Shown here piece after piece: positions 44,839 through 56,022 of a DNA stretch of 64,000 nt (position 1 is its first letter; every line of letters begins with the position of its first letter). Location of the stretch: contig OY282558.1 of assembly GCA_958295665.1 (NCBI GenBank), positions 326,713,106 through 326,777,105 of the forward strand, read 5' to 3'. The notes under the pieces were generated by a model. It saw nothing but the letters and a program-made list of their open reading frames with translations. It was not told the DNA's origin and searched no databases. The position numbers and the translations under genes were made by a program. This DNA comes from Tipula vernalis (lineage: Eukaryota; Arthropoda; Insecta; Diptera; Tipulidae).

Positions 44839-45853
44839 TCATGTTGTGGAATTCTGCTGAATAAAATTCTGTATTAAATCGTTTACTGAAGTTGAACCGG
44901 ATTTATTCTGAGAGCCAGTTTGAAACATATCAATTATATCTTTTGGTATGCCATAATTATTTCGGGAATTTGGCTGAATTCCAATATCCGAACTTAAATA
45001 CCGAAATTCGGGGTCATCATCATAATTCTCGAGTTCGTTTTCCAAATAATCCCAATCAAAACCCAAAGCATTTACTTTCTCCTTGTCGAATGGGGCAAAA
45101 TCAATAAGAATAACGTTATCCTTACTCTGCCGGACAACATCAAAACAATCTAAAGGAATGAAATAGAAACGGTTTAGTGTTTTGGAATCTTTCTGGAATC
45201 GACTTACAATCATTGAGTGGAAACGTCTCTTTAATTTTTTCTTTAAAAATGCACACGATGTCATTGACAATGTCATTTCTCTGTATTCCAATGAATTCAT
45301 GGTACTGCGGCCAATCACGTGGGGATATCGCAATCAACGAGTTATTTTTAACAAAACACCGAAATTCTGTGCCGGGATGAATATCTACCCATTTCTTGAT
45401 TACAACTTCATATCCATCACAGTTTGGATCATTTAAGTCTTCTTTACATATACTCGATGCTTTGATTAGTTGATAGAAATCCAGCAAATCTTTTACTTTT
45501 AATGAATATCCGGTGTTAATCCAAGCTGCATCTACGGGACCATGCCAATTTGTTTTAACAAATACTGAATTATCAAAATAATTTAATGCCGCCGTTATGG
45601 CGTTACTAAATTCTGGAAATTCTGGTTCTTCCACCACTTCGGTATCATCATCATCGAAATCCGAGGAACATCCATCCGTCTCGTATTTCATTTGAACACA
45701 TTCTTTGGGCAAAATAATCAGCTCGTTTCGGAAGTATTCTAAAACATTAGCGGGTATGCTAATTATCTTTGCTTCAATGGTTATTTTTTCGTATAATTTA
45801 TACCACTTTGAATAGCTGCACACGTTTTTTACGTTTATATTTTTAGTTAACAT
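44839..45853 (-). CDS. CDC123: Cell division cycle protein 123 (eIF2 assembly chaperone)
   Basis: Two exons, 45853-45208 and 45149-44839, separated by a 58-nt GT-AG intron, encode 318 residues. The joint restores NDY-CFDVVRQ, matching the SNYVFDVYR-type sequence of the family. Characteristic parts are SYSKWYKLYEKITIEAKII at the N-terminus, NWHGPVDAAWIN, GTEFRCFVKNNSLIAISPRD and VILIDFAPFDKEK, the ATP-grasp-like core with its metal-binding Asp. CDC123 binds the eIF2 gamma subunit and promotes eIF2 complex assembly in the cytosol. I chose the ATG at 45853 over one 14 codons upstream because the family starts near that point. The acidic DFDDDDTEVVEEPEFPEF loop is normal for the family. Confidence 0.92.
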
Positions 45854-45988
45854 TATTCTGAATGATTTATACAACAAAACAAAATTTTGTTTCAAGATTT
45901 AAAAAGACTGTCAAAAGAAAATTTTATTATTTTTGCGTCAGACAATGGTGGGCGCGTTCCGGATTTTCAATTATCCAAATGAAACACA

Positions 45989-46469
45989 GAGTACGTTTAT
46001 GCTCAGAGTCGAGTCATCTTTTAGTTAACTTTGGATCATCTTGTAGTTATCTTTTTTAGCGTTTATACTGCAGAGTCAAATCGTAGTCGAGTCGAAACTA
46101 GGTTGAAACCGAGTCAGAAACGTCAAAAAAAAAATTATAATTTTTATTTTCAATAAAAATTATGATTATTAAAATTATGATTAAAGCAATTTATTTTACA
46201 AGTTTGCAGTATACAAAATTACAGAAACACAAAAATCGGAGATGCGCACGCGAATTAAGAAATCAAAATGGTGTCTTTTTATTATTCTTTTTTGTTGTTT
46301 TTGTTTTTCGACTCGACTCCGTTTATAGTGGATGATTTTAGAGTTAACTCGACTCGACGCTAGAAATTTTTTAGGTCGAGTCGAGTTAACTACAAGATGA
46401 CTCGACTCCGTTTATAGTAAAAGATAACCTAGGTTCAAACCAGGTTGAACCCTAAGCATAAACGTACTC
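45989..46469. mobile_element. MITE family A, copy 1 (481 bp)
   Basis: Ends GAGTACGTTTATGCTCAGAG and CCTAAGCATAAACGTACTC are inverted repeats; the subterminal GAGTCGAGTCATCTT is mirrored by AAGATGACTCGACTC. Interior is AT-rich. Other copies are at 49004-50550 and 51442-51912. Confidence 0.75.
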
Positions 46470-46568
46470 ACAGAAAATAGGGCTCGTCACGAGCATTACG
46501 TATTTTCGTAATTTCGTAAATTTGACGTCTATTCTGATTAGTTTAAATTATTTCCCCTAAATAAACCA

Positions 46569-46810
46569 GGGGGCCTATTCTCGAATTCCACAACCATTTT
46601 CCACATGTGGACATCTGTCAAAATTCATAAAAATTGAATTTTTTCGGTACTAAGGGAATATTTCCGAATGGGTATAAGCAGGTGGAAAAAATTCCCCATA
46701 TAGGAAAATGACCATGCCGCATGTGAATTACATTTTTCGAACGTTTTTGTGTGAACTTTGACAGATGTCCACATGTGAAAAATGGATGTGGAATTCGAGA
46801 ATAGGCCCCC
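46569..46810. mobile_element. MITE with GGGGGCCTATTCTCGAATTC ends (242 bp)
   Basis: Left GGGGGCCTATTCTCGAATTC and right GAATTCGAGAATAGGCCCCC are perfect inverted repeats, continued inward by CCACATGTGGACATCTGTCA against TGACAGATGTCCACATGTG with few mismatches. Confidence 0.85.
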
Positions 46811-47147
46811 AGAAACGTCAAAAATAAACCCATTAAGTACTTTTCGTACCAGGCGCATTCTAATCAAATAATTTACGAAATTTTTTTGAGATAATGATTA
46901 GATGTCAAGTACGTTGTATGGAAATGTTTCAAAATAAAATACATACAAGTTTTTTAAATTAACATTATTTTGAAAATCGATGCATTTATCAAACGAGCCA
47001 AGAAGGTACATCTTGGTTGGATTAGGGTTAAAAAATGACGTTTCACACAACCAAAATTGGTATAGAGCCAACTATTAGAATTTTTTAAACTAAAATCCCT
47101 CTTTCGTTTATATGCGTAACTACTTCTAATGCCCTTTCCGAAAGTTA

Positions 47148-47443
47148 TTGACGATTGTAAAAGTAGAGAAAGCGCCTCTCGAGGAAAAAAGTTAAAATGA
47201 GGCAACAGCCAAAATGACATTTCTCATAAATGCGACGCAACAAATTTTTGGAATCTGGTAATTAAAAATTGTTTTTATAATCCAAAATTGGAATTATTTA
47301 CAATTATTATGAATCTGGTAGGTAAAAATTGTGTTTACAGTTCAAAATTGGAATTGTTTACAACAATTTCGAACGTCAAATTAGCAGCTACCTCAGTTTA
47401 AAATTTTTCCACTAGGTGGAATCTGTGATGCTCCAATCGTCAA
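47148..47443. mobile_element. MITE family B, copy 1 (296 bp)
   Basis: Starts TTGACGATTGTAAAAGTAGA and ends CTCCAATCGTCAA, flanked by TA on both sides. Contains CGCCTCTCGAGG and the CCACTAGGTGGAATCTG block. It is itself inside another element (GCCCTTTCCGAAAGT left, ACTTTCGGAAAGGGC right at 47740). Confidence 0.8.
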
Positions 47444-47733
47444 TACTTATTTATTTAGCATACTTATTTGCCGCCATCTTAAATAAGTATGTAAAATCAT
47501 CCGAATTGATTTCACATACTTATTTTTTATTTTGACTATTTTGTAACTATAAAATAATTTTTAATTAAATTTTTTATAAAACTTGATTACTACATAATAT
47601 CACAATATGTATGTAATGAAATTAACAGAATTTTGGTTTTCGTTTAAGATTTTTTTTTTTGTAAGAACATACTTATTTTAAGTTATCTCGCCAACATACT
47701 TATTTAAATAAGTAGGTCTAAATAAATAAGTAT
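47444..47733. mobile_element. MITE with TACTTATTTATTTAG ends (290 bp)
   Basis: Left TACTTATTTATTTAGCATAC and right CTAAATAAATAAGTA are inverted repeats; several ATACTTATTT/AAATAAGTAT words recur inside. It abuts MITE B copy 1 and shares its TA. Confidence 0.65.
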
Positions 47734-47788
47734 CACTTTCGGAAAGGGCCTAACAACTACACCATCACTTGAGCATAATAGCCGATTT

Positions 47789-48339
47789 ATAGCCGATTTA
47801 GACGTACCAACATTTTTTTCCCAACAAAAAATGAAGATATTAGTATATTACGATTTTCATTTGTAAGACAAGAACAAAAAAATAATCCAACAAAATTTTG
47901 TTGGGTTTTTTTTCTTTTTTTTTCTTTTTTTTCCAACAATGTTACTATAAAAATAAATTTGACTATAAAATATACTCGACCTGAGTATATTTTATAGTAA
48001 CAAACAACAACAAACACAATAAAAATGGCGATTTGAGAAATTTTTATAGCGCTTTATTTTATTTTTTAAAAATTTTAGTAATAAAATAAAATTTACGTTC
48101 GAAAATTATTCATTTCACGTGGAAAACCCATAATTTTGCCAAATATACTAGTATCACCGCGGTATTTATCAAAAATTATATCGTCGATTTTATACCGCCA
48201 AAAAATTATGGTATGACGAGATTTTTGTTGTATACTTTTCGCTTTTTATCGCGTGTACATTTTTTTGTATTGCGTGTTTGCTTTAAGTGTCAACAAAAAA
48301 AATGTTGGAAAAAAATGTTGGTACGTCTAAATCGGCTAT
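47789..48339. mobile_element. MITE with ATAGCCGATTTAGACGTACC ends (551 bp)
   Basis: Left ATAGCCGATTTAGACGTACC plus AACATTTTTTTC and right GAAAAAAATGTT plus GGTACGTCTAAATCGGCTAT are inverted repeats of about 30 bp. The interior has AT-rich inverted segments, including TACTATAAAATAT against ATATTTTATAGTA. Confidence 0.75.
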
Positions 48340-48358
48340 GAGTAGTGGCTAGTATATA

Positions 48359-48644
48359 TTGACGATTGTAAAAGTAGAGAAAGCGCCTCTCGAGGAAAAA
48401 AGTTAAAATGAGGCAACCGGCAAAATAACATTTCTCATAAATGCGATGAAAGATATTTTTACAATCCGGTAATTAAAAATTGTTTTTATAATCCAAAATT
48501 GGAATTATTTACAATCTGGTAAGTAAAAATTGTGTTTACAGTTCAAAATTTGAATTGTTTACAACAATTTCGAACGTCAAATTAGCAGCTACCTCAGTTT
48601 AAAAATGTTCCACTAGGTGGAATCTGTGATGCTCCAATCGTCAA
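48359..48644. mobile_element. MITE family B, copy 2 (286 bp)
   Basis: Same ends and internal blocks as copy 1, flanked by TA (48357-48358 and 48645-48646). It lacks a short internal segment that the other two copies have near their middle. Confidence 0.8.
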
Positions 48645-48649
48645 TAAGT

Positions 48650-49003
48650 ACTTGTGAGTAGTTTGCTAACGCCAATGGAACACGCTTATTGGTGCACGAA
48701 TTTTTCTTTGATTTTGTTAGCTATATTTTGTTGAGAAATTTACAACAACAATTGCACGTGACAGGAATTAAATAATTCGAACAAAAATGTTGAGTTATTT
48801 AATTAGAGCCCGAACAAGTAAAATACGTAACTGCTTGAATAAAAAACAGAAGAAATACCAACATAGAATATAAAAATTAAATCGAAAAAATATTTCGGGT
48901 GTTATTCTGTTAAGAAAAAAATAACTCCAAAATAATTCGAATTAATTTTTTCTCAACAAAATACAGCTGTTGTTTTTCTTTTAACTCTACTCTACGCGTA
49001 TAT
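48650..49003. other. Spacer between MITEs
   Basis: About 350 bp AT-rich sequence without clear structure; some short inverted words (AAATTCGAAC, TTCGAATTAA) suggest an older element. Confidence 0.35.
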
Positions 49004-49081
49004 GAGTACGTTTATTCCAGCGTCGAGTCATCTTTTAGTTAACTTATTGGATCATCTTGTAGTTATCTTTTTTAGCACTTA

Positions 49082-49377
49082 TTGACAATTGTAAAAGTAG
49101 AGAAAGTGCCTCTCGAGGAAAAAAGTTAAAATGAGGCAACCGGCAAAATGACATTTCTCATAAATGCGACGAAAGAAATTTTTGCAATCCGGTAATTAAA
49201 AATTGTTTTTATAATCCAAAATTGGAATTATTTACAATTATTATCAATCTGGTAGGTAAAAATTGTGTTTACAGTTCAAAATTGGAATTGTTTACAACAA
49301 TTTCGAACGTCAAATTAGCAGCTACCTCAGTTAAAAAATTTTCCACTAGGTGGAATCTGTGATGCTCCAATCGTCAA
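49082..49377. mobile_element. MITE family B, copy 3, inside MITE A
   Basis: Starts TTGACAATTGTAAAAGTAGA and ends CTCCAATCGTCAA between TA dinucleotides. The host MITE A continues on both sides (TTTTTTAGC left, GCAGAGTCAAATCG right), matching the uninterrupted sequence in copies 1 and 3 of family A. Confidence 0.85.
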
Positions 49378-49455
49378 TAGTGCAGAGTCAAATCGTAGTC
49401 GAGTCGAAACTACTTAGGTTGAAGCCGAGTCAGAAACGTCAAAAAAAATCTTTTA

Positions 49456-49882
49456 TACCTCAAACACATAAGCAGCGCTCTACGCCTAGCTTCGCTTCAC
49501 TTCGTCTGTATGATGTTTTGCAACCACATAGGCGCCGCTAATTTGACATTTAATTAAATGAAAAATGTTGTTTGGGTTATTACAACAAAAACATTTTCAT
49601 AAAAAACTATTTGTTTAATGACTTATTACGAACAAATTTAAGTTCAAATTTAGATTTTTTACAACTGTCTTTCTCATATGCCCATTTGGATGTAAAATTC
49701 AGCTAAAATTAGAGGTTTCTAAGCATTTACTTTAAAAACAACAACAACAAAAATAAACGTCATTCATCGCCTCAAAAAATACAAACTTTGCTAGTTTGAC
49801 GCCGCTCTATGTGTTCGCTCTTATGGAAATACATGTATTCTAATTTAGCGCCGCTGTTCGCTCCGTCAATGTGTTTGGGGTA
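49456..49882. mobile_element. MITE with TACCTCAAACACATA ends, inside MITE A
   Basis: Left TACCTCAAACACAT and right ATGTGTTTGGGGTA are inverted, with GCGCCGCT against AGCGGCGC-type words inside (AGCAGCGCTC, TAGGCGCCGC, TAGCGCCGCTG). Host MITE A sequence resumes at TTACTATCGTATGTT. Confidence 0.7.
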
Positions 49883-50037
49883 TTACTATCGTATGTTCAT
49901 AAGTTTTTCTTGTATTATTTTCTGAATTTTATAAAAACAAAATAACAAAGTTTTATTATTAAACATTTTTTAAAAAAAAAAAAAATTTTTTTTTTGAAGC
50001 GGAGTGACGTAAGTGATCTTTTTATAATTAATATTAT

Positions 50038-50331
50038 TTCGTATAATCACAAAACACCAACAGTTTTCACTTACTTAAAAATAAAAAAACCAAAATTTTA
50101 TTTTTGAATTTATTTACTTTTATTTATTTAAAATTACAACTAGTTTCGATCTTGTAAAGATCATCTACAGGTAATTTTTTGCAATTGCAAAAAATTACCT
50201 GTAGATGATCTTTACAAGATCGAAACTAGTTGTAATTTTAAATAAATAAAAGTAAATAAATTCAAAAATAAAATTTTGGTTTTTTTATTTTTAAGTAAGT
50301 GAAAACTGTTGGTGTTTTGTGATTATACGAA
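50038..50331. repeat. Perfect 294-bp palindrome with no spacer
   Basis: The two 147-bp arms are exact reverse complements around GCAATTGC (50181-50188; centre between 50184 and 50185). Each arm runs from TTCGTATAATCACAAAACAC through ATAAATAAAAGTAAATAAAT-type sequence to a GATC-TTTACAA-GATC stem followed by GAAACTAGTTG. I checked the arms base by base and saw no mismatch. It lies inside MITE A copy 2 with AAAGTTTTATT words on both sides. Confidence 0.9.
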
Positions 50332-50609
50332 AGTTTTATTGCCACACAAAAATCGGAGATGCACACACGAATTAAGAAATCAAAAGTCTTTTTATTATTA
50401 TTTTTGTTGTTTTTATTTTTCGATTCGACTCCGTTTATAGTGAAAGTTTTTAGAGTTAACTCGACTCGATTTACAAGATGACTCGACTCCGTTTATAGTA
50501 AAAGATAACCTAGGTTCAAACCAGGTTGAACTTTAAGCATAAACGTACTCTATAGTGCATTTTGTAGAGTATTGTTTAACTTGACTCTACAAATTATTAG
50601 GTCGAACCG

Positions 50610-51413
50610 GACTGGGATTTTGCACACAGCGAGTCGCCTTTTTTGAGCGACTTTTAGCTAAAAGCGAGAAAAAGCGATTTTGCACTAGGCGAATAGACAC
50701 TCGCTCTCGCTTTTATTTTCGACCATGTGTAGTACTTGGTGAGAAGTAGGAAAAATGAATTTTAAGGTAATGTTTTAGCATATGCACATTATAGGTAATT
50801 AAAAAAAATTGAAATTAGCTTTCACATATCTTTTGAATATTATATATTAGTAAAATTATTGTTTTAATTATAAAATGTTGTCACTTGAGCAATGGTATAA
50901 ATCATATGTTGTCGGAAAGGAAAAATTAATGTTTGAATCTAATCAATTTATGTGCATATTAGGAAAATTTCCCTCTCGATTATTACAATAATTACAGAAA
51001 ATAACACCGCCGAATATCACAGAAGGGAACAAGACGAAACGATCATATAATTGATAATTTAACAAACACCATAACATTTTCAGTGTTAGCGACAAAAGAT
51101 ATTACACTTGAAATAGGACATCGGATAATCCGAAATTAAATGTTGAACCAACTTTTATTTTTTATTACATAAAATTGATTATTTAGGTATTTTAAATAGC
51201 ATGATTTTTTACAAATTCATTTGTATCAACGACATAAATCTAAACAAACTTGTCAATAAAATGTATTTTTGACAACTAAATTAAAGTTGCTTAATTTTCT
51301 CGCCTTTTATTTTGTCTATTTGTGCAAAATCGCAAAAAAAACCGTCGGACAAAATTGAAAGGCGAGAAATTAAACGAAAACTCGCTTCTCGCCTTTTGTG
51401 CAAAATCCCAGTC
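50610..51413. mobile_element. MITE with GACTGGGATTTTGCAC ends (804 bp)
   Basis: Left GACTGGGATTTTGCACA and right TGTGCAAAATCCCAGTC are inverted repeats, with CGAGTCGCCTTTT against CTCGCTTCTCGCC near them. The interior is AT-rich with short inverted words but no ORF. It interrupts a degenerate relative of MITE A (50551-50609 and 51414-51441). Confidence 0.8.
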
Positions 51414-51441
51414 CCGAGTTTAACTCGACTCCGTGTATAGT

Positions 51442-51912
51442 GAATACGTTTATGCTCAGAGTCGAGTCATCTTTTAGTTAACTTTGGATCATCTTGTAGT
51501 TATCTTTTTTAGCGTTTATACTGCAGAGTCAAATCGTAGTCGAGTCGAAACTAAGTTGAAACCGAGTCAGAAACGTCAAAAAAAATACATTTACTATCGT
51601 ATGTTTATATGTTTTTCTTGTATTATTTTCTAAATTTTATAAAAATAAAATAACAAAGTTTTATTGCCACACAAAAATCGAAGATTCGCACACGAATTAA
51701 GAAATCAAAATGGTGTCTTTTTATTACTATTTTTTTGTTGTTTTTATTTTTCGACTCGACTCCGTTTATAGTGAATGTTTTTAGAGTTAACTCGACTTGA
51801 CCCTAGAAATTTTTTAGGTCGAGTCGAGTTAACTACAAGATGACTCGACTCCGTTTATAGTAAAAGTTAACCTAGGTTCAAACCAGGTTGAACCCTAAGC
51901 ATAAACGTACTC
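51442..51912. mobile_element. MITE family A, copy 3 (471 bp)
   Basis: Begins GAATACGTTTATGCTCAGAG and ends CCTAAGCATAAACGTACTC; no nested insertions, so it works as the reference for copy 2. Confidence 0.8.
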
Positions 51913-51913
51913 A

Positions 51914-52349
51914 TGTCGTTTTCCTGTTGCAACAAAAAACAGATTCGGAGCGAAACTCAAGTGACAGCAGCTGTCATTCGTCGCTCGGTAAAATTTTTCG
52001 GAGCGATTACTAACACGATTACATTTAAATGTCATCGAAATGTCATTTAAACATCAAAATAAATATGCGGAAAATATATTTAAAAAACAGTAAAATAATT
52101 AAGAAAATACAACAAATTACATGATTACAATAAATTATTTATTAATTTACGGAAAAATTCATCAATATTAATAATCTAATTATAAAAATAGAATTTGACA
52201 ATTAATACGTATATTCACACAACCATTTAAAAAACAAAAAATCGCAGAATCCGGATTTTTGGCTGTTCCAGTTAAAACGTCAAAAAACTGTCATTTTTCA
52301 ACTCGGATTCGACTCCGAATCTGTTTTTTGTTGCAACAGGAAAACCACA
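51914..52349. mobile_element. MITE with TGTCGTTTTCCTGTTGCAAC ends (436 bp)
   Basis: Left TGTCGTTTTCCTGTTGCAAC-AAAAAACAGATTCGGAG and right CTCCGAATCTG-TTTTTTGTTGCAACAGGAAAACCACA are inverted over about 37 bp. AT-rich interior without ORF. Confidence 0.8.
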
Positions 52350-53118
52350 TCAGTGAGAGTTAAACTAGGATTAAACTTGACTCGACTTTGTGTTTTCCAC
52401 AATCAGTTTTGTTTATGTTTGTATTCATATCAATTTTACCCAATAAACATGCTTGTGCCAATTTTTCGTCGTCGTGACGAGTGGAGACCAGCCATCGGTT
52501 TGCTGATAATTTGACGTGTACGTTTGTTGTAAAAACCATTTTTCATTAGTAAAAACATGCTTTGCAGATATCCCTACTTAAATAATACCAATTTTAATTA
52601 TATTCTTATGGTGGGTCAATAATCGTCAATTCTAAAATTAATTTAGTTTTAAAAGAATATTTTGGATCAAATTTCTCTTGAGGTTGCGATATGTAATTAT
52701 CAAAAATAAATTAATTTACAGAACTCATCCTAAAAATTTTACTATCTTCCTCAGTACGTGTTATGTAGGATTCAACTACGCTTTTTTTGTGAAGGGATTG
52801 GCGTACATTTTTTATTAATTTGACGTTTCAATATTCAGAGTGAAAATCTTTTATTTTGGTTTTATCCACATCTTTAAACCTAATTTGTCAATCAATTTGG
52901 TTCAAGTTACATAAAGTTTTTGTATACAGTTTTAGTGATATAAATAGGAAAATATTTAGAAATAATTTTAAACGGTGTCAAAAAATGTCATTAGAATATT
53001 TTGCAGTACGGTGACATTTCTTCGGTACCCAACTAAAAAAAATATTTATATAGAATAGAATCCAACTAATAAAAAAAAACAAATAATTTTCAAAACTAGA
53101 ATTCATTCGTTTTTCAAA
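52350..53118. other. 5' region of the zinc-finger gene
   Basis: About 770 bp AT-rich sequence with no ORF or clear repeat; the promoter and 5' UTR of the downstream gene should be here. No TATA box stands out. Confidence 0.4.
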
Positions 53119-55753
53119 ATGATGAATACTTATGATTTATCCGAGCTGGACGATATAGATGAAGTAGAACTGGCCGACCAATTGGAACAGGTAATTCAAG
53201 GTTATGTGATTCAGATGCAGGAGTTAATTTTTACTCGGTTTCATTTTTTTTAGATTGAAGTGCTTATTCCTCATGATGAGGAACAAATAACGGCACAACA
53301 CTATAGCATATTTTTAAAGTATGCAAAAATCAATGAAAAATTTATTACTGAACCGGAGCAGTACGAAAAATTGGTCAAACGAATGGTGACTGAATTACAT
53401 ACGACTGGAGTTAAAAAATCACCAAGTGACTGGTTGATAATCATGTCGGAATGGAGAGAGAAAATTAAAAGAGACTATGATGAGTACCGTTACAGGTAAT
53501 TTTATTAGATACGTAGTCAAATTTTACTCAAATTCATATTTATATATTTTCAGAGAGAAGCCAGTTAAATTTACTGCAGAAGAACTGGAACTTCTTAATT
53601 TACTGATTAAGGACGATAAAACTGTACCATCACAATCACAATTATCTTGTATGCTTGATCATTTAGAAATCGCAAGTGAATCGCCAAAATTATGGGCCAC
53701 AATCAATTTGGAAATGGAATCTCTTGGCATTTTGAATCGAGATGAGCATTACTGGCGTAAAATGTACGAGAAATGGTGTTCTCGAGTTAAGTTAAAAAAA
53801 CAAATGGTTGACGATTGGGATGCCCAGAACTCGTTTAGCGAACAAAAACCAAATAATATATTTAACAGCCTAGAATTGAGATTGATTGAGTTTCTTACAA
53901 GTCGAGGTGAAATGCAAGCGCCGAATGATGATGATGCGGCTGAAGTGCAGCAGGCGCAAATTGATATTCTATCGAATTATTGTCGCGTATGCTTAACAAT
54001 CACACCGGAGATGGTTTATATATTTAGTGAAATTCCGGAGTATGGAAACATTGTTGACAAAATTAATCACTGCGCTACCGTATCACCGGTATGTAGATAT
54101 TATACTTGATCCTACCAGGCCCAGCATATAATTTAAAATAAAATAATTTTTTCAGATTGTTAAGGATGATGGTTTTCCTCAAAATATTTGCCAAAGTTGC
54201 ATGGAAATGCTGGAAAATGCGTATCGATTCAAAGTACTCTGCGAAAAAAGTGATTCGGAACTTCATACAATATCGAAAGAGGAATTCGTTAAATTAGAAA
54301 CACGCGAATATTTTGATGGTGAAGACGCTGAAATATTTGATGATTCGAATAACTGTAGTGAAGTTGAAATGTCTGAAAATTTAGGTACGGACGTTTTTGT
54401 GTTAGCCGAATCAGGAGATAATTACGACGATAGTTTTGACAAAATGGAGGTACTCGAAACCAGTACAAATGATTGCGATACAAATGAGGATTCTAGTAAT
54501 TCGAAAGATAGTGGAAGTTCGTCGAAACCAGAAGATAATGAAAAGAAACAAAAAGAAAAATCTGTTTGTCCTGATAAATCTGGATCGCATCAATGCGAAA
54601 CATGCGGCATAGTTTGTGATAATTCAAATAGTTTACGCATTCATATTAAGTCGCATGCCAGTCCAAGACCACATCAATGTAGCTATTGTGAAAAAGAATT
54701 TAAAACGCGACTGTCCCTCAAAATACACATTCGCTCGCACACTGGAGAACGACCATACGTTTGTGAGGTAAGCTAAATCGTTTTATTTATATTTTTCTAT
54801 CTCAATCCCGTGTGCCGTGTCCTTTAATTTAAAAAAAAAAATCACCTAAAAAACTGAATTTGTGACCAAACATTTAGGTTTGCCCTAAAACATTCTCTCA
54901 AAAAGGGAGCCTCGTGTATCATCGCCGTATCCATTTGGGAATACGAAATTTTGAATGTGGACTTTGCGATTTTCGAGCACGTTCGCAAAACGATTTAAAT
55001 TTACATTCACGCACCCACAGTGGAATACGACCGTACACATGTAGTGAATGCGCTCAAAAATTTACAACATCAAGTAATTTGCAGAAGCACATGAGACGAC
55101 GACACACGGGAGAAAAAAACTTTCAGGTCAGTAAAGTTATCATTTTTGTATTTTTTTCGTTTTTTTTGCTCAAATTCTAGACATGTGGGAAAGCTTTTAA
55201 GACGTGCAGTGCAGTCAATAACCATAAAGCTATTCATTCAGGTGTAAAAGAATTTAAGTGTGCGCTGTGTCCATATCAAGCTTGCACCAAAGCAAATTTA
55301 AAAATTCATGATCGAACTCATAGCGGAGTACAACCGTATTCATGCAGATTTTGTGTGCTTAAGTTTAGCACTGCTAGTAATATGCACAAGCATATACGTA
55401 ATATACACCAAAAACTAAAGACTCATAAGGTACCCAGGAACTATTTAAAGATTTTGTTTAGCTAATCGTTTTTTTTTTTTTTGCAATTTCAGTGTGATCA
55501 ATGTACTAGATCATTTTTCTCCAGGGAATCGGCACGGAAGCATATGGTAACCCACACCAAATTGAAACCTTATTCGTGTACCCACTGTCCGATGGCGTAC
55601 GGATGGTACAATGGTCTTCAAAAACATATGAAGAGCCAGCACGCCGACGCTAAAATGCCAACGGAAAAAAGTTTCTTTATTCAAATGGAGAAAGAGTTAG
55701 AACTTCAAAAAGCGGCGACAGAGATTCCTCTACAATTAAAAATTGAAGGATAA
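53119..55753 (+). CDS. ZAD C2H2 zinc-finger transcription factor
   Basis: Seven exons with short introns: 53119-53190, 53254-53495, 53554-54088, 54156-54767, 54878-55126, 55181-55429 and 55493-55753 (2220 nt, 739 aa). The N-terminal third has two helical segments, one around DWLIIMSEWREKIKRDY and one around WRKMYEKWCSRVKLKK, possibly MADF/SANT-like. A ZAD domain follows: CRVC near residue 264 and CQSC near 301, split by intron 3. An acidic Ser-rich linker leads to about ten C2H2 fingers in exons 4-7, several joined by HTGERPY/HTGEKNF linkers. The sixth lacks its first cysteine at the exon 5/6 junction. ZAD proteins are arthropod nuclear DNA-binding regulators that dimerise through ZAD. The exact orthologue is not recognised. 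Polyadenylation signal at 55852. Confidence 0.9.
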
Positions 55754-56022
55754 ACAAGGAGTTACAGACTGAGGGAGAATTATATTGTGTATTATATTAC
55801 TGTCCTTATTTAATTTATAAGTTTTTTATGTTCGAAAAGCTTTGGAGTAAAAATAAAAGTTTAAAGCTAAAACTGTTATAATTTCAAATATTAACATTTC
55901 GTACACTGTATTTCATAATGTCCAAAATAAAACGACGTCACTGAACTGTCAGTTGCGTGACAATCACATGATTGCAGTTGTTTATATTGAAATTTTCATA
56001 AAATTTGTTTTAATTTCGTGTG

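Larger units (their letters stand above)
49004..50550. mobile_element. MITE family A, copy 2, enlarged by three nested insertions
   Basis: Outer ends GAGTACGTTTATT and AAGCATAAACGTACTC and both subterminal blocks of family A are present, but the copy spans 1.55 kb against 0.48 kb for the others. The excess is explained by MITE B (49082-49377), a MITE at 49456-49882 and the perfect palindrome at 50038-50331. Confidence 0.75.

Noticed and set aside
45150..45333. ORF start at 45333 upstream of the CDC123 C-terminal part
   Set aside because: Its first 60 codons are a shifted frame of exon 1 plus the intron; only the part from 45149 down is CDC123.
44892..45436. Plus-strand ORFs over CDC123
   Set aside because: Shadows of the minus-strand coding exons.
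54075..54593. Minus-strand ORFs over the zinc-finger gene
   Set aside because: Antisense shadows rich in Phe/Ile, produced by the Asp/Glu/Ser-rich linker.
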